Positions 7,233 through 14,499 are shown, numbered from the stretch's first letter. The stretch: DNA of 16,740 bases from Cyanobacteria bacterium HKST-UBA02 (GCA_020431945.1 JAGQHH010000014.1:1-16740); one strand, 5' to 3'. Notes: generated from the letters alone by a model not told the origin. Numbers and translations are program-made.

Positions 7233-7748
7233 TTAGAATCCCTTCCAGTTCTTTGCCCAGGAGTGGAGCTCCTCATCGCCCTCGAAGTGCTCGACCTGGG
7301 GGAGTCGTCCCTCTGCATGCTGTTCGCAGAGGGTTCGCCACCAGCTGCCGTAGCGCAAGACGCCAGGCTCTCCGCATTGTTCGCAGATTTTGTAGCTGGC
7401 TCTCTCGGCTTGCTGGAGGATGCTTTGAAATTCCTCGTCTTTCACGAGGGCGCCAATACGAAGTCCCCCGTACTTCTCTTTCACATACCAGATATCGCTC
7501 TCGCGGTCCGGTCTCGTTTCGAGGTATTTTTCTAAGCTGACACAAGTGCGCTCCACGAGCTCGATCCAGCCCGGGGGACACAAGAATCCGCCGGAAAAGC
7601 CTTCAGGAAAGAGAGTCGGGAATCGGTGCTGAAGCTCCAGGGCCAGCTTGTCCTGGTACTCTTTCTTGTATCGGTCTAGATAGATATCTTCGTCCACGGT
7701 CGGCTCCGGTGTAATCGTATCTGGTGCGATAATCCGGTAGGATATCAT
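7233..7748 (-). CDS. Uncharacterised protein with C-terminal Cys/His zinc-finger-like motif
   Basis: The 171-aa soluble protein contains FPEGFSGGFLCPPGW, YVKEKYGGLRIG (about 88-99) and near its end CEQCGEPGVLRYGSWWRTLCEQH, a CxxC...CxxH arrangement suited to one zinc ion. The KEKYGGLR-plus-zinc-finger layout is a widespread family of hypothetical proteins that I cannot name. The ATG at 7748 has no Shine-Dalgarno and overlaps the ATG of the divergent gene. A GTG at 7697 with GGAG 6 bases upstream is a serious alternative start, giving 154 aa. It is the first gene of the minus-strand cluster, 13 bases ahead of the small membrane protein. Function unknown. Confidence 0.75.
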   Translation of the reverse strand: MISYRIIAPDTITPEPTVDEDIYLDRYKKEYQDKLALELQHRFPTLFPEGFSGGFLCPPGWIELVERTCVSLEKYLETRPDRESDIWYVKEKYGGLRIGALVKDEEFQSILQQAERASYKICEQCGEPGVLRYGSWWRTLCEQHAEGRLPQVEHFEGDEELHSWAKNWKGF

Positions 7749-8736
7749 GGCTGATGATAATGGACTCGGTCGTAGTATGGATCCAAAACCTTTCCGCTGG
7801 AATATGAGCAATCGCCGGGCGCTTCTCGGAATGCTGGAGCGAGCCAGGGTCCCTGCCTCTGCCAACGAGAGACCATCGCTGGACGATATGATCAGGTCGC
7901 AAACGCGCCAGGACGAGCTGTTCGCCGAGCAGCTCATAGACCTCTCGGCGAGAATTCTGGGCTATGGAGCCGGTACCGATCTGGTTTTCGTCGGCAGATC
8001 TCCGGAGAGCATCTTCGATCTCATGAGCGGTTTACTCTACGAGACTCGACTGAAACAACGGCTGATCCTGTTGCACTTTTCGATGCGCTCATACAACGGT
8101 CCGAGGATCGACTGGCAGAAAGCCAGACCGGCTATCAGGTCTTATTTCACGATTCTGGGTCTGGACCCGGTCTCCATAACAAAACGCGCACGACCTGTAT
8201 GTTTTGTCGATGTGGTCTACAAGGGGATCACTTTCAAGAATCTTGCTGAGTTCCTGGAGGAATGGTGTATCGAGGCGGGAGTAGACTGGTCGAGGGTGAG
8301 AAAGAGGCTTCGAATAATCGGGCTTTGCTGGCCGAATAAGCCAAGTCCCAAGACGGTAGGATGGAATGAAACAGAGAGCTGGGGCAATCGAATTCCGTCC
8401 CGGAATATCAAGAATATCGTTTTGGACCCGGTACTCTGGGACTATCTGGGAAATCGCCAGCTCAAGTCGACCACGTCATTTTCGCCCGGTCGCTGGGGAG
8501 ACGAGCCCGTTTATTCACCGGTGCGCAATACCAGCACCCTGACCGGGCTCTGCTCAGCGCTTTACTGGTTCGAGCTCGGCTCGCAGAGCCCGGCTCGCAA
8601 GAGCTTCGCCTCCCGGCTCAGTCAGACCGACGCCATGAAGGAGCCCGAGGTTAGAGGTCTCGTTCTGCAGTTGAGAAAGACCGGGAGCAAGGCTTCGAAA
8701 TCCAGGACCGGTTCGCGAGCTTATCCCCGGCGTTGA
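7747..8736 (+). CDS. Phosphoribosyltransferase-like protein
   Basis: The 329-aa protein has the outline of a type I PRTase. A strand-loop DLVFVGRSPESIFDLMSGLL (78-97) precedes a strand-loop VCFVDVVYKGITFKN (151-165). The second resembles the PRPP-binding motif, but only one of the usual two acidic residues (D155) is present, so it may bind a different ligand or be inactive as a transferase. The segment GVDWSRVRKRLRIIGL follows, then an arginine- and serine-rich C-terminal tail. The family is uncharacterised as far as I know. The ATG at 7747 overlaps the start of the divergent minus-strand gene; in-frame ATGs at 7777 and 7804 are alternatives, the latter with a GGA 5 bases upstream. No promoter space exists if both annotated starts are used. 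Confidence 0.75.
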   Translation: MADDNGLGRSMDPKPFRWNMSNRRALLGMLERARVPASANERPSLDDMIRSQTRQDELFAEQLIDLSARILGYGAGTDLVFVGRSPESIFDLMSGLLYETRLKQRLILLHFSMRSYNGPRIDWQKARPAIRSYFTILGLDPVSITKRARPVCFVDVVYKGITFKNLAEFLEEWCIEAGVDWSRVRKRLRIIGLCWPNKPSPKTVGWNETESWGNRIPSRNIKNIVLDPVLWDYLGNRQLKSTTSFSPGRWGDEPVYSPVRNTSTLTGLCSALYWFELGSQSPARKSFASRLSQTDAMKEPEVRGLVLQLRKTGSKASKSRTGSRAYPRR

Positions 8737-8775
8737 CTCTGGTGCGCCATTCATATGTATGTGGTCGTCGTGAGA

Positions 8776-8805
8776 TTGAAACTCGAGAGTCCTAAAACGT
8801 ATATA
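8776..8805 (+). promoter_or_regulatory. Candidate promoter of the DUF4388-like/TPR gene
   Basis: TTGAAA (8776-8781), an 18-base spacer and TATATA (8800-8805) lie in an AT-rich 144-base intergenic region. The start would be near 8812 with a leader of about 68 bases. Overlapping TA steps (8800-8810) leave the exact -10 uncertain, and TTGAGG at 8816 with TAACTA at 8839 is a second option. Confidence 0.5.
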
Positions 8806-8866
8806 TATAGTCTTCTTGAGGGTAAATAGGTATTTGGATAACTATGTCTATCCTTCGGCCCGGATC

Positions 8867-8872
8867 GAGGAG
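8867..8872 (+). promoter_or_regulatory. Shine-Dalgarno of the DUF4388-like/TPR gene
   Basis: GAGGAG lies 8 bases before the ATG at 8881 and fixes that start. Confidence 0.8.
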
Positions 8873-8880
8873 TTCTGGTA

Positions 8881-10215
8881 ATGGACAGTTTGGCGTCATC
8901 TGGACTTTTTTCTCTCAATAACAGTAGTTGTATCGCGAAAGGACAGTTCTACACGCCCAGGACAGTGCTCGATACGGTTACTTCGAGCCAGCCCGCGGAT
9001 GTAGGGGTGATCGAGATAGCCGGGCGCGACGTCACCGGCAGAATCGGCGTGAAAGCCAACTCGATCATTACCGGTGCTGTCGTAGACAAGACCGGTGAGA
9101 CGGGCACGGCGGCGGTTTGCCGACTGCTTCTCATCCCGTATGGCATGTATCTCTTCCGGCATGCCGTCCCCACCGACAAGCTCCACCTCGAGCAGGAGCT
9201 CGCTCTCACCTTCGAGGACGCCAAGAAATTTCTCACCGGACCGTCCACCATCGGTCTGGCGGTGCCCGGCAGGCAGACTCTCAACAACTTGAAAGCCCTC
9301 ACCGGTGAAGAGAGCCTGGCTCAGCCCGACTTCACCTGGGCCAGTACCAGTCTGTGCAACACCTATCCGACAGCCGAGGAGCCTGACTCCGAGATGCCCA
9401 CGTCCATCTCCCGGACCGTCGGCTCCCGGGTCACGGACGCCGATCTGGAGCACTGCCAGAAGCTCGTGGAGGCTGTCGAGCGGAAGAAAGCCCAGACCAT
9501 AGAGATCCAGCTCCAGGCCAAGCAGACCCAGACGAATCTGGAGGCCCTGGAAAAGCCGGGACCGCTGCCCAAGCGGCAGGAGAAGCCGCGTCAGATGATC
9601 GACAAGCATCTGGCTGTCGTGCTCGGTGCTGCTTTCGTCGTGGTGGTAGGCTTTGCCGTAGCAAACGAGATCATGATCAGACCGCATGTGGTCGGGGAGA
9701 CAGCCAGCACGATCAGGCAAGCGAACTCCACCATAGTCCAAACTGTGGCACCGCAACCCGAGCAGAAGCAGCAGTCGGCCCCCTTTGTTTTTCCGGCCAG
9801 TCTCCCGAGGAGCGAGCCACCACCTCCGACATCACTTCCCACGGCGCCTGCGGATAGCGTGGTCAGCCCTGTGCCGCCGGATGTGTCTCAGACTCCCGGC
9901 GCGCCTGTCTCAGCATCTCTCGGACAGGACGAGGTCAATCGCTGGACCGAAGAGGTCCGCAAGAATCCCGCCGATCCCAAGTCTCGCCGGGAGCTCGCCC
10001 AGGCTTATCTGCTCGGGGGTGATTGCAACAGCGCCATCGAGCAATTCTATGCCGTGATGAAAACCAAGAAAGTCGACGCGGAAGAGATCATCGGCTTTGC
10101 CAACAACCTCATGGTCTTCGGAAGCAAGGATATCGCCAGGAAGTTTCTCACCGATGTGCTCCGTGCCGATCCTCAGCAACGCGAGATCCGCGCCCGACTC
10201 AACGAGATGCGCTGA
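8881..10215 (+). CDS. DUF4388-like, single-pass membrane, TPR protein
   Basis: The 444-aa protein has several parts. Residues 39-93 (ADVGVIEIAGRDVTGRIGVK, IITGAVVDKTGETGTAAVCR, LLLIPYGMYLFR) match the pattern of DUF4388/PATAN-type domains found in cyanobacterial and myxobacterial signalling proteins. A second region (97-135) is followed by a helical, probably coiled-coil stretch (187-225, rich in Glu, Lys and Gln) with a basic anchor. One membrane helix (HLAVVLGAAFVVVVGFAV, 243-260) leads to a Pro/Ser/Thr-rich linker (290-345). The C-terminus is a TPR-like helical region (349-442; KNPADPKSRRELAQAYLLGG, then SAIEQFYAVM). The topology implied is N-terminus in the cytoplasm, TPR outside. It looks like a scaffold or signalling adaptor across the membrane. 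No enzyme motif is present. Codon usage is more GC-ending than in the left-hand genes. Confidence 0.8.
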   Translation: MDSLASSGLFSLNNSSCIAKGQFYTPRTVLDTVTSSQPADVGVIEIAGRDVTGRIGVKANSIITGAVVDKTGETGTAAVCRLLLIPYGMYLFRHAVPTDKLHLEQELALTFEDAKKFLTGPSTIGLAVPGRQTLNNLKALTGEESLAQPDFTWASTSLCNTYPTAEEPDSEMPTSISRTVGSRVTDADLEHCQKLVEAVERKKAQTIEIQLQAKQTQTNLEALEKPGPLPKRQEKPRQMIDKHLAVVLGAAFVVVVGFAVANEIMIRPHVVGETASTIRQANSTIVQTVAPQPEQKQQSAPFVFPASLPRSEPPPPTSLPTAPADSVVSPVPPDVSQTPGAPVSASLGQDEVNRWTEEVRKNPADPKSRRELAQAYLLGGDCNSAIEQFYAVMKTKKVDAEEIIGFANNLMVFGSKDIARKFLTDVLRADPQQREIRARLNEMR

Positions 10216-10367
10216 CCGCCGGTATCTATATCGAACCTGCCTTTCGACTCCGCTTCTGCTCGTGAGAGCGGACCCAGCTTGACTTCGAGTACGTGATTTC
10301 CCCCGCAGGGTCACGGTGAGGTAACGATGAGGCGCGACTATAGTGGGGTACCAGTGAGAACGAGACG

Positions 10368-10664
10368 ATGCGAAGCGATTATGATGTTCAGTCGATCATT
10401 CAGAAAAACGCCAGGGCCGATGAGCTATCCATCAGCCTGGAGGACGGCGAGCTCCAATGGGAAGTGGGAAGCGCCCTCCTGATCGACACATCGGATCCCA
10501 GTGCGGCATACAGAGCCAGGCTGATGCTCGACGCCCACGACATGACCCGACATCTGAAAGTAACTCCTGAAGAAGGTTCCACCGAAGGGCTCGAGCAGGG
10601 CGAAAAAGTAGAGTTCGGGTACTACAACGGCAAGTCTTACTGGGTAGTTCCGGTTCACTTCTAA
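10368..10664 (+). CDS. Small orphan protein (98 aa), unknown
   Basis: The protein is acidic and soluble, with no signal peptide, membrane helix, cysteine or recognisable motif. It begins MRSDYDVQSIIQKNARADEL. It ends in alternating hydrophobic and aromatic residues (EFGYYNGKSYWVVPVHF) that suggest a closing beta strand. The ATG at 10368 has only a weak purine stretch (GAGAACGAGACG) in front of it. TATAGT at 10339-10344 is a possible -10 without a convincing -35. The stop lies one base from the end of the convergent membrane-protein gene, so the two transcripts must overlap or share a bidirectional end. Coding is supported by its length, the tight convergent packing and the protein-like composition. 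I do not recognise the family. Confidence 0.6.
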   Translation: MRSDYDVQSIIQKNARADELSISLEDGELQWEVGSALLIDTSDPSAAYRARLMLDAHDMTRHLKVTPEEGSTEGLEQGEKVEFGYYNGKSYWVVPVHF

Positions 10665-10665
10665 A

Positions 10666-11592
10666 TCATTTTGTGTCCATCTCTTCCGCCAGGACAGCGT
10701 CTACCGAGGCGGCGCTGAAGAGGATGATCGAATAGAGCCAGAACCAGAGCATGAGCACCATGACGCCGCCGAGAGAGCCGTACATCTCGCTGTATCTGGC
10801 GACATTGTGGACATAGAGCCGGAATCCCCAGGTTGCGAGCATGAATGCCGGGGTGGCAATCAGGGCACCGGGGGTGATTATCGGATGATGCCTCCTGCCG
10901 GTGGGGCCGACATGCAACATAAGCGTATAGGAGCTGATTACGGCGATGGTGAATATTGCCCATTCGAGGCTGTTGGCGACGGCGAGTCCTTCCGGCGAAA
11001 GAGCGAGCCATGGCTCGATAATCGGCCAGAGAAAGAAGGCCAGGAGGACCAGGAGGAAAATCACCGTATGCAAAATCGTGACTCCGAAAGCAACGAGTTT
11101 GAGTTTTAGATAATTTCGTGTCTCCGGCCTGTCATAGATGAAATTCATACACTTGCAGACTGTCCCGAATGCTCCGGATGCGGTCCAGAGGGCGGCCAGA
11201 ATACCTGCGGACAGAGTGGCAATCGGGTGTATCTCATTTATTCTCTCGATTTGCTCATCGACGACCTGGAAAGCCGATCTCGGCAAGAGGTCTTGCATGC
11301 CTTCACGCAACTGCTGCACCGTATGTGATGTACCGTGCGCTGTATTGTAGACGAGCTCCGACGGAACCGGCACCAGGATCGAAAAGAGAGTCAGCACCAC
11401 GGCTAGAATCGGCACCAGGGCGATCATCGCATAAAATGCCACTGCTGCAGCTTTGGAGACGATGTCTTCGTCCTGAGCCTTGCGAATTGCCTTTTTGCCC
11501 AGACTGATTAAACCGCTGTCACCATAGCTGGGCAGACTGAAAAGGGGAGGAGGATCTTTTTTCGGTTCTTTACCAGTCAGTTCGTTTCTCAC
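10666..11592 (-). CDS. YihY/BrkB-family inner-membrane protein
   Basis: The 308-aa protein shows the landmarks of the YihY/virulence factor BrkB family (formerly called RNase BN). KAAAVAFYAMIALVPILAVV lies at 47-66, WTASGAFGTVCKCMNFIYDR at 136-155, and YSEMYGSLGGVMVLMLWFWL at 268-287. A DAVLAEE tail follows in the place where family members have an AELNA-type motif. Six membrane helices are expected, near 50-75, 123-145, 166-190, 208-228, 243-262 and 275-300. The biochemical role is not settled; transport or envelope functions are proposed for relatives. The GTG at 11592 is the only plausible start. A TATACT on the minus strand (11604-11599) would place transcription at or next to that GTG, so a leaderless message is possible. 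It converges on the 98-aa gene with a one-base gap. Confidence 0.9.
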   Translation of the reverse strand: MRNELTGKEPKKDPPPLFSLPSYGDSGLISLGKKAIRKAQDEDIVSKAAAVAFYAMIALVPILAVVLTLFSILVPVPSELVYNTAHGTSHTVQQLREGMQDLLPRSAFQVVDEQIERINEIHPIATLSAGILAALWTASGAFGTVCKCMNFIYDRPETRNYLKLKLVAFGVTILHTVIFLLVLLAFFLWPIIEPWLALSPEGLAVANSLEWAIFTIAVISSYTLMLHVGPTGRRHHPIITPGALIATPAFMLATWGFRLYVHNVARYSEMYGSLGGVMVLMLWFWLYSIILFSAASVDAVLAEEMDTK

Positions 11593-11845
11593 TCTAATAG
11601 TATACAGCTCGGCACGCCTCCAGCATGCATGGTCTTTATTGTGTATTCCTGTCGGTATCGAATACGGTGACTCAATCGATCAGGCACAGGAAGTCATGCT
11701 CGCAGCTAGTCACGATTCGCCAGGGCAATCCGATAGGCGCGATGTCACCTGCTTTCATGCTTCTTTCTATTGGAGCTCGATCTTTCAGGTGGCAGGTGCT
11801 TTCTTTCCTGTGTAGAATTCGGCAGTTGGGAGCCGGACTATTATT
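11593..11845. other. Divergent intergenic region, no gene
   Basis: This is the largest gap in the window (253 bases), between the YihY and APH-type genes. It should hold both promoters. TAGAAT (11813-11818) is a possible -10 for the plus gene, without a good -35. The hexamer CAGGTG occurs three times: 11746-11751 (inverted), 11786-11791 and 11793-11798. No convincing coding sequence is present. Confidence 0.5.
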
Positions 11846-12745
11846 ATGCACAATCAGGACGACAGATACGCCCATGTCGATGTGCACCTGGCGAGGAGCC
11901 TGGTGTACAGGCAGTTTCGTCCCTGGGGGCATCTCGATATAGAGCCGGTGCCTTTCTGTGGCTGGGACAATCAGACTTTTCGCCTGGGGGAGGAGATGCT
12001 CATCCGTCTGCCCAGCGCCGAGCGCTATGCCTCCCAGGTCGACAAAGAGCAATACTGGCTTCCCAGGCTGGCTCCGCATCTGCCTTTGCCGGTGCCGGAG
12101 CCGCTTGCCGTGGGCAAGCCCGATTGCGGCTATCCCTGGCAATGGTCGATCTATCGATGGATCCCTGGGGAAATCGCGGCATTCGAGCGAATCGACAGCA
12201 TGGGCGAATTCGCCGGAGGGCTCCGGGACTTTTTGCTGGCCCTCCATAAAATCGATGCCACCGACGGACCCGCGGCGGGTCCGCAGAATTTTTATCGGGG
12301 TGGCGACTTATCTATATATGATGAGGAAACCCGCAAGGCGGTGAAGAGCCTAGAAGGTCGTATCGATAGCGCGGCGGTGCTCTGGATCTGGGAGCTGGCC
12401 CTGGCCAGCCGCTGGGAGCGCCCTCCGGTATGGGTCCATGGCGATATCAGTCCGGGCAATCTTCTGGTAGAAGGCGGCAAGCTTTCTGCTGTCATCGATT
12501 TCGGGTCTTGCGGAGTGGGCGACCCTGCCTGCGACCTGGCCATCGCCTGGACATTCTTCCGGGGCGAGAGCCGGGAGATGTTTAAATCTATCTTCGGTTC
12601 GGACCTCGATGAATCCATCTGGAATCGGGGTCGCGGCTGGACCCTGTGGAAAGTATTGATAACTCTTGCAGCATCCGAGATAAACGATCAGATTGTCATG
12701 GAGAGAGCCTGGATGACTCTCCATGAGCTGCTTCAGGACCAGTAG
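11846..12745 (+). CDS. APH/choline-kinase-fold phosphotransferase
   Basis: The 299-aa protein carries the full aminoglycoside-phosphotransferase signature. The catalytic loop HGDISPGNLLV (198-208) supplies Asp200 and Asn205. IDFGSCGVGDPACDLA (217-232) has the Mg-binding Asp218 plus the downstream GDPxxDLA helix typical of the family. The N-lobe reads WDNQTFRLGEEMLIRLPSAE; the ATP-site basic residue is Arg54 (LIRLP) rather than Lys, a feature common in this RLP-type subfamily of environmental APH-like proteins. The substrate may be an aminoglycoside or another hydroxylated small metabolite. The sequence cannot decide, so antibiotic resistance should not be assumed. The ATG at 11846 has no strong Shine-Dalgarno but matches the usual distance to the first conserved strand. 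It is a monocistronic gene, with 105 bases to the next. Confidence 0.88.
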   Translation: MHNQDDRYAHVDVHLARSLVYRQFRPWGHLDIEPVPFCGWDNQTFRLGEEMLIRLPSAERYASQVDKEQYWLPRLAPHLPLPVPEPLAVGKPDCGYPWQWSIYRWIPGEIAAFERIDSMGEFAGGLRDFLLALHKIDATDGPAAGPQNFYRGGDLSIYDEETRKAVKSLEGRIDSAAVLWIWELALASRWERPPVWVHGDISPGNLLVEGGKLSAVIDFGSCGVGDPACDLAIAWTFFRGESREMFKSIFGSDLDESIWNRGRGWTLWKVLITLAASEINDQIVMERAWMTLHELLQDQ

Positions 12746-12783
12746 GACCGATTTGGATCAGGGCACTGGAGCAGGTTTTAATC

Positions 12784-12811
12784 TCGACCTGGCAGTTTTA
12801 CGTGCTACTAT
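12784..12811 (+). promoter_or_regulatory. Candidate promoter of the ribbon-helix-helix gene
   Basis: TCGACC (12784-12789), a 16-base spacer and TACTAT (12806-12811), each four of six matches to consensus. Transcription would start near 12818, just before the direct repeats. Confidence 0.4.
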
Positions 12812-12818
12812 GGTCATA

Positions 12819-12850
12819 CGACTACAAATTGTAATCACGCGACTACAAAT
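12819..12850. promoter_or_regulatory. Perfect 11-bp direct repeat, probable RHH operator
   Basis: CGACTACAAAT occurs at 12819-12829 and again at 12840-12850, a 21-base period (two helical turns). The second copy ends exactly at the ATG. The first copy also forms the start of a palindrome TACAA-A-TTGTA (12823-12833). The sites lie between the predicted promoter and the RHH start, as expected for autorepression. Confidence 0.65.
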
Positions 12851-13453
12851 ATGAATACAGACCGAGTGAAAACTAAAAACATAAGCCTGCGGATACCCGA
12901 TGAGTACCGCAAGCAGCTTCAGATTCAGGCCGACGGCAAGGGTATAAGCTTCAATGCGCACCTCCTCCGGGTGCTGGAGATACACCTCATGGGTTCAGGC
13001 TTCGGTCCGACTTCTCTTACTTCAGCCTCCGGAAGACTGTTTGAAATCAGGAGCGAGCTCTACGTCAACAATGTCGACGAGACCTCCTGGGCATTCTTCA
13101 TAGATGAGCCGAAATACGAGAAGGAGCGTGCGTACTACGTTATCGGTATGGGTCGGACTGTGTTGAGAGACTGGCAGGTTACTGACAAGGAAGGTGTTTC
13201 CAGGGAAGTCGGGTTGGCTTTGCTTAGTTATTTCAACAGACAGGGTCTGGAGGTAGACAAGCTCGTCTGGAATCAATATTCTGGTACCGACGAGGACAAC
13301 AAGCGGCTCATTCAAGTGGCGGAAGTTCCCGACACTCTCGAAGAATTCCTTGACATTCTTATGGCGGGGAAATGGACTGACCAGTTCCTTCAAGAGTGCG
13401 ACGTCAGTCAGGACTTCCGGCGTGGAAGAGCCGAATCGGCTTTATACAGGTAG
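12851..13453 (+). CDS. Ribbon-helix-helix DNA-binding protein with unknown C-terminal domain
   Basis: The 200-aa protein begins with an Arc/MetJ-type RHH module: strand KNISLRIP (9-16), helix DEYRKQLQIQADGKG and helix SFNAHLLRVLEIHL (33-46). Such domains dimerise and insert the paired strand into the major groove, usually as autorepressors. Residues 55-200 form a mixed alpha/beta region of unknown family (RLFEIRSELYVNN, YYVIGMGRTVLRDW, then an acidic helix DTLEEFLDILMAG). This part could sense a ligand or partner. The protein is longer than the roughly 50-100 aa of typical antitoxin RHH proteins, and no toxin-like gene is adjacent. There is no Shine-Dalgarno; the direct repeat CGACTACAAAT occupies that position. 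Its neighbours (APH-type gene upstream, desaturase downstream) are about 105 bases away on each side. Confidence 0.8.
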   Translation: MNTDRVKTKNISLRIPDEYRKQLQIQADGKGISFNAHLLRVLEIHLMGSGFGPTSLTSASGRLFEIRSELYVNNVDETSWAFFIDEPKYEKERAYYVIGMGRTVLRDWQVTDKEGVSREVGLALLSYFNRQGLEVDKLVWNQYSGTDEDNKRLIQVAEVPDTLEEFLDILMAGKWTDQFLQECDVSQDFRRGRAESALYR

Positions 13454-13456
13454 ACG

Positions 13457-13469
13457 CCGGGACACCCGG
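13457..13469 (+). terminator. Short GC hairpin after the RHH gene
   Basis: CCGGG-ACA-CCCGG begins three bases after the stop codon (TAG 13451-13453). The stem is only 5 bp with no T-run, so it may just attenuate or stabilise the 3' end. Confidence 0.25.
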
Positions 13470-13559
13470 TATCGAGTGAATGCATCGCACTGATTTCGAT
13501 GCTTGTGGACTTTTGCATCCTATTTTCTCAAATTCACTATTAAGGAACGGTGGCAAAGC

Positions 13560-14402
13560 ATGGTGACGGAATTTCTAATAGCCTTCTTGCTCTCCTATGT
13601 ATTCGGTACGCTGGGCATAGCAATCGGATACCACAGGCTCCTCAGTCACCGCTCCTATCGCTGCCCGAAGGCGGTGGAGTATTTCTGGGTCGGATGCGGT
13701 TATCTGGCTTTTCAGAGCTCGCCTATCTGGTGGGCTACCATGCATAGAGCGCACCACAAATATTCGGACACCGAGCTCGATCCCCATGCCGGAATGCATG
13801 GCTGGCGGCGGAGCATCTACGGATGGATCTTCGATGACGCTTATCCCGAGCATGTCAAACCGAATGAGTGCGGCAAGGATCTGGTGAAAGATCCCTTCTA
13901 CCGTTTTCTCGATCAGGATGGCAAAGTACAGAGAGCGCACCTACTCAACGGCTTCTCCAACTTCCTCTTCCGTTTCGGAGTCCTCTATTTCTTCGGCTTG
14001 CCTGCCGCCCTGGGCAGTCTGATTGCCGGTCTGATGCTCCAGCAGGTCACCCTTATATTCAACAAGATCTCTCATATCGAGAGTCTCGGCTACCGGAATT
14101 ATGATACTACCGACGATAGCGTGAATATCGGCTGGCTGTCTCTTCTCACTTTCGGCGAAGGCTTGCACAACAATCATCATGCCCGTCCCGGTATGGCATC
14201 GAGCGCCAGTCGAGCCAGCGAGTTCGACCCGAGCTTCCTGGTGATCAAGCTGATGAAGAAACTGGGACTGGTGAGCTGGCTCAACGACGGAACGCGCAAG
14301 CCTCGCCCTGTTCCGGTCCGGTCACGAAGTATCACTGCTCGCAAAGTCCATGCTCTGGACATCGCTTCCGAGCTGGAGCCCAGACCGGTTCTGGTTAAGT
14401 AG
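13560..14402 (+). CDS. Acyl-CoA / acyl-lipid delta-9-type fatty acid desaturase
   Basis: The 280-aa membrane protein has all three histidine boxes of the di-iron desaturases: HRLLSH (25-30), HRAHH (62-66) and HNNHH (203-207). NKISH (168-172) supplies the additional ligand position known from stearoyl-CoA desaturases. Hydrophobic segments near 3-23, 40-58, 133-150 and 152-168 would carry it in the membrane. The enzyme should introduce a double bond into acyl chains using an electron donor such as ferredoxin and O2; it resembles the cyanobacterial DesC and bacterial delta-9 groups. The ATG at 13560 has TAAGGA 13 bases upstream. A TTG at 13503 would add 19 residues and is less likely. The C-terminus after about 245 is basic and Pro-rich. 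The exact regioselectivity cannot be read from the sequence. Confidence 0.9.
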   Translation: MVTEFLIAFLLSYVFGTLGIAIGYHRLLSHRSYRCPKAVEYFWVGCGYLAFQSSPIWWATMHRAHHKYSDTELDPHAGMHGWRRSIYGWIFDDAYPEHVKPNECGKDLVKDPFYRFLDQDGKVQRAHLLNGFSNFLFRFGVLYFFGLPAALGSLIAGLMLQQVTLIFNKISHIESLGYRNYDTTDDSVNIGWLSLLTFGEGLHNNHHARPGMASSASRASEFDPSFLVIKLMKKLGLVSWLNDGTRKPRPVPVRSRSITARKVHALDIASELEPRPVLVK

Positions 14403-14499
14403 AACGGTCACGGCTGCATAGTGAAATTCTTGCTTCGAGTCGTCGCAGGCATGGGGTCTGGGGATATCATATTGGAAGTCCCTCAGATTCAATCCCAGG

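Noticed and set aside
8800..8810. TA-repeat run as a replication or phase-variable repeat
   Set aside because: Only about five TA units in an AT-rich promoter; better explained as the -10 region.
8896..9756. 286-codon open frame on the minus strand, antisense to the DUF4388-like/TPR gene
   Set aside because: The plus-strand gene has a strong RBS, clear domains and a membrane helix. The antisense frame has no RBS or recognisable fold and reads as a GC-driven shadow.
11746..11798. Three CAGGTG hexamers in the gap before the APH-type gene as an operator
   Set aside because: A hexamer with irregular spacing and mixed orientation is too weak to separate from chance.
11625..11942. Possible small plus-strand gene in the 253-base gap before the APH-type gene
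   Set aside because: It runs far into the APH gene in another frame, has no RBS and its composition is not protein-like.
11672..12247. 191-codon minus-strand frame over the start of the APH-type gene
   Set aside because: The APH gene has the complete HGD...N and DFG...GDP signature. The opposing frame is low in recognisable structure.
11846..12745. APH-type gene as an antibiotic resistance determinant
   Set aside because: The family is broad and mostly of unknown substrate. There is no mobile element or other resistance gene nearby, so resistance cannot be claimed.
12851..13453. RHH protein as the antitoxin of a toxin-antitoxin pair
   Set aside because: No small toxin-like gene is adjacent; the neighbours are an APH-type phosphotransferase and a desaturase about 105 bases away, and the protein is long for an antitoxin.
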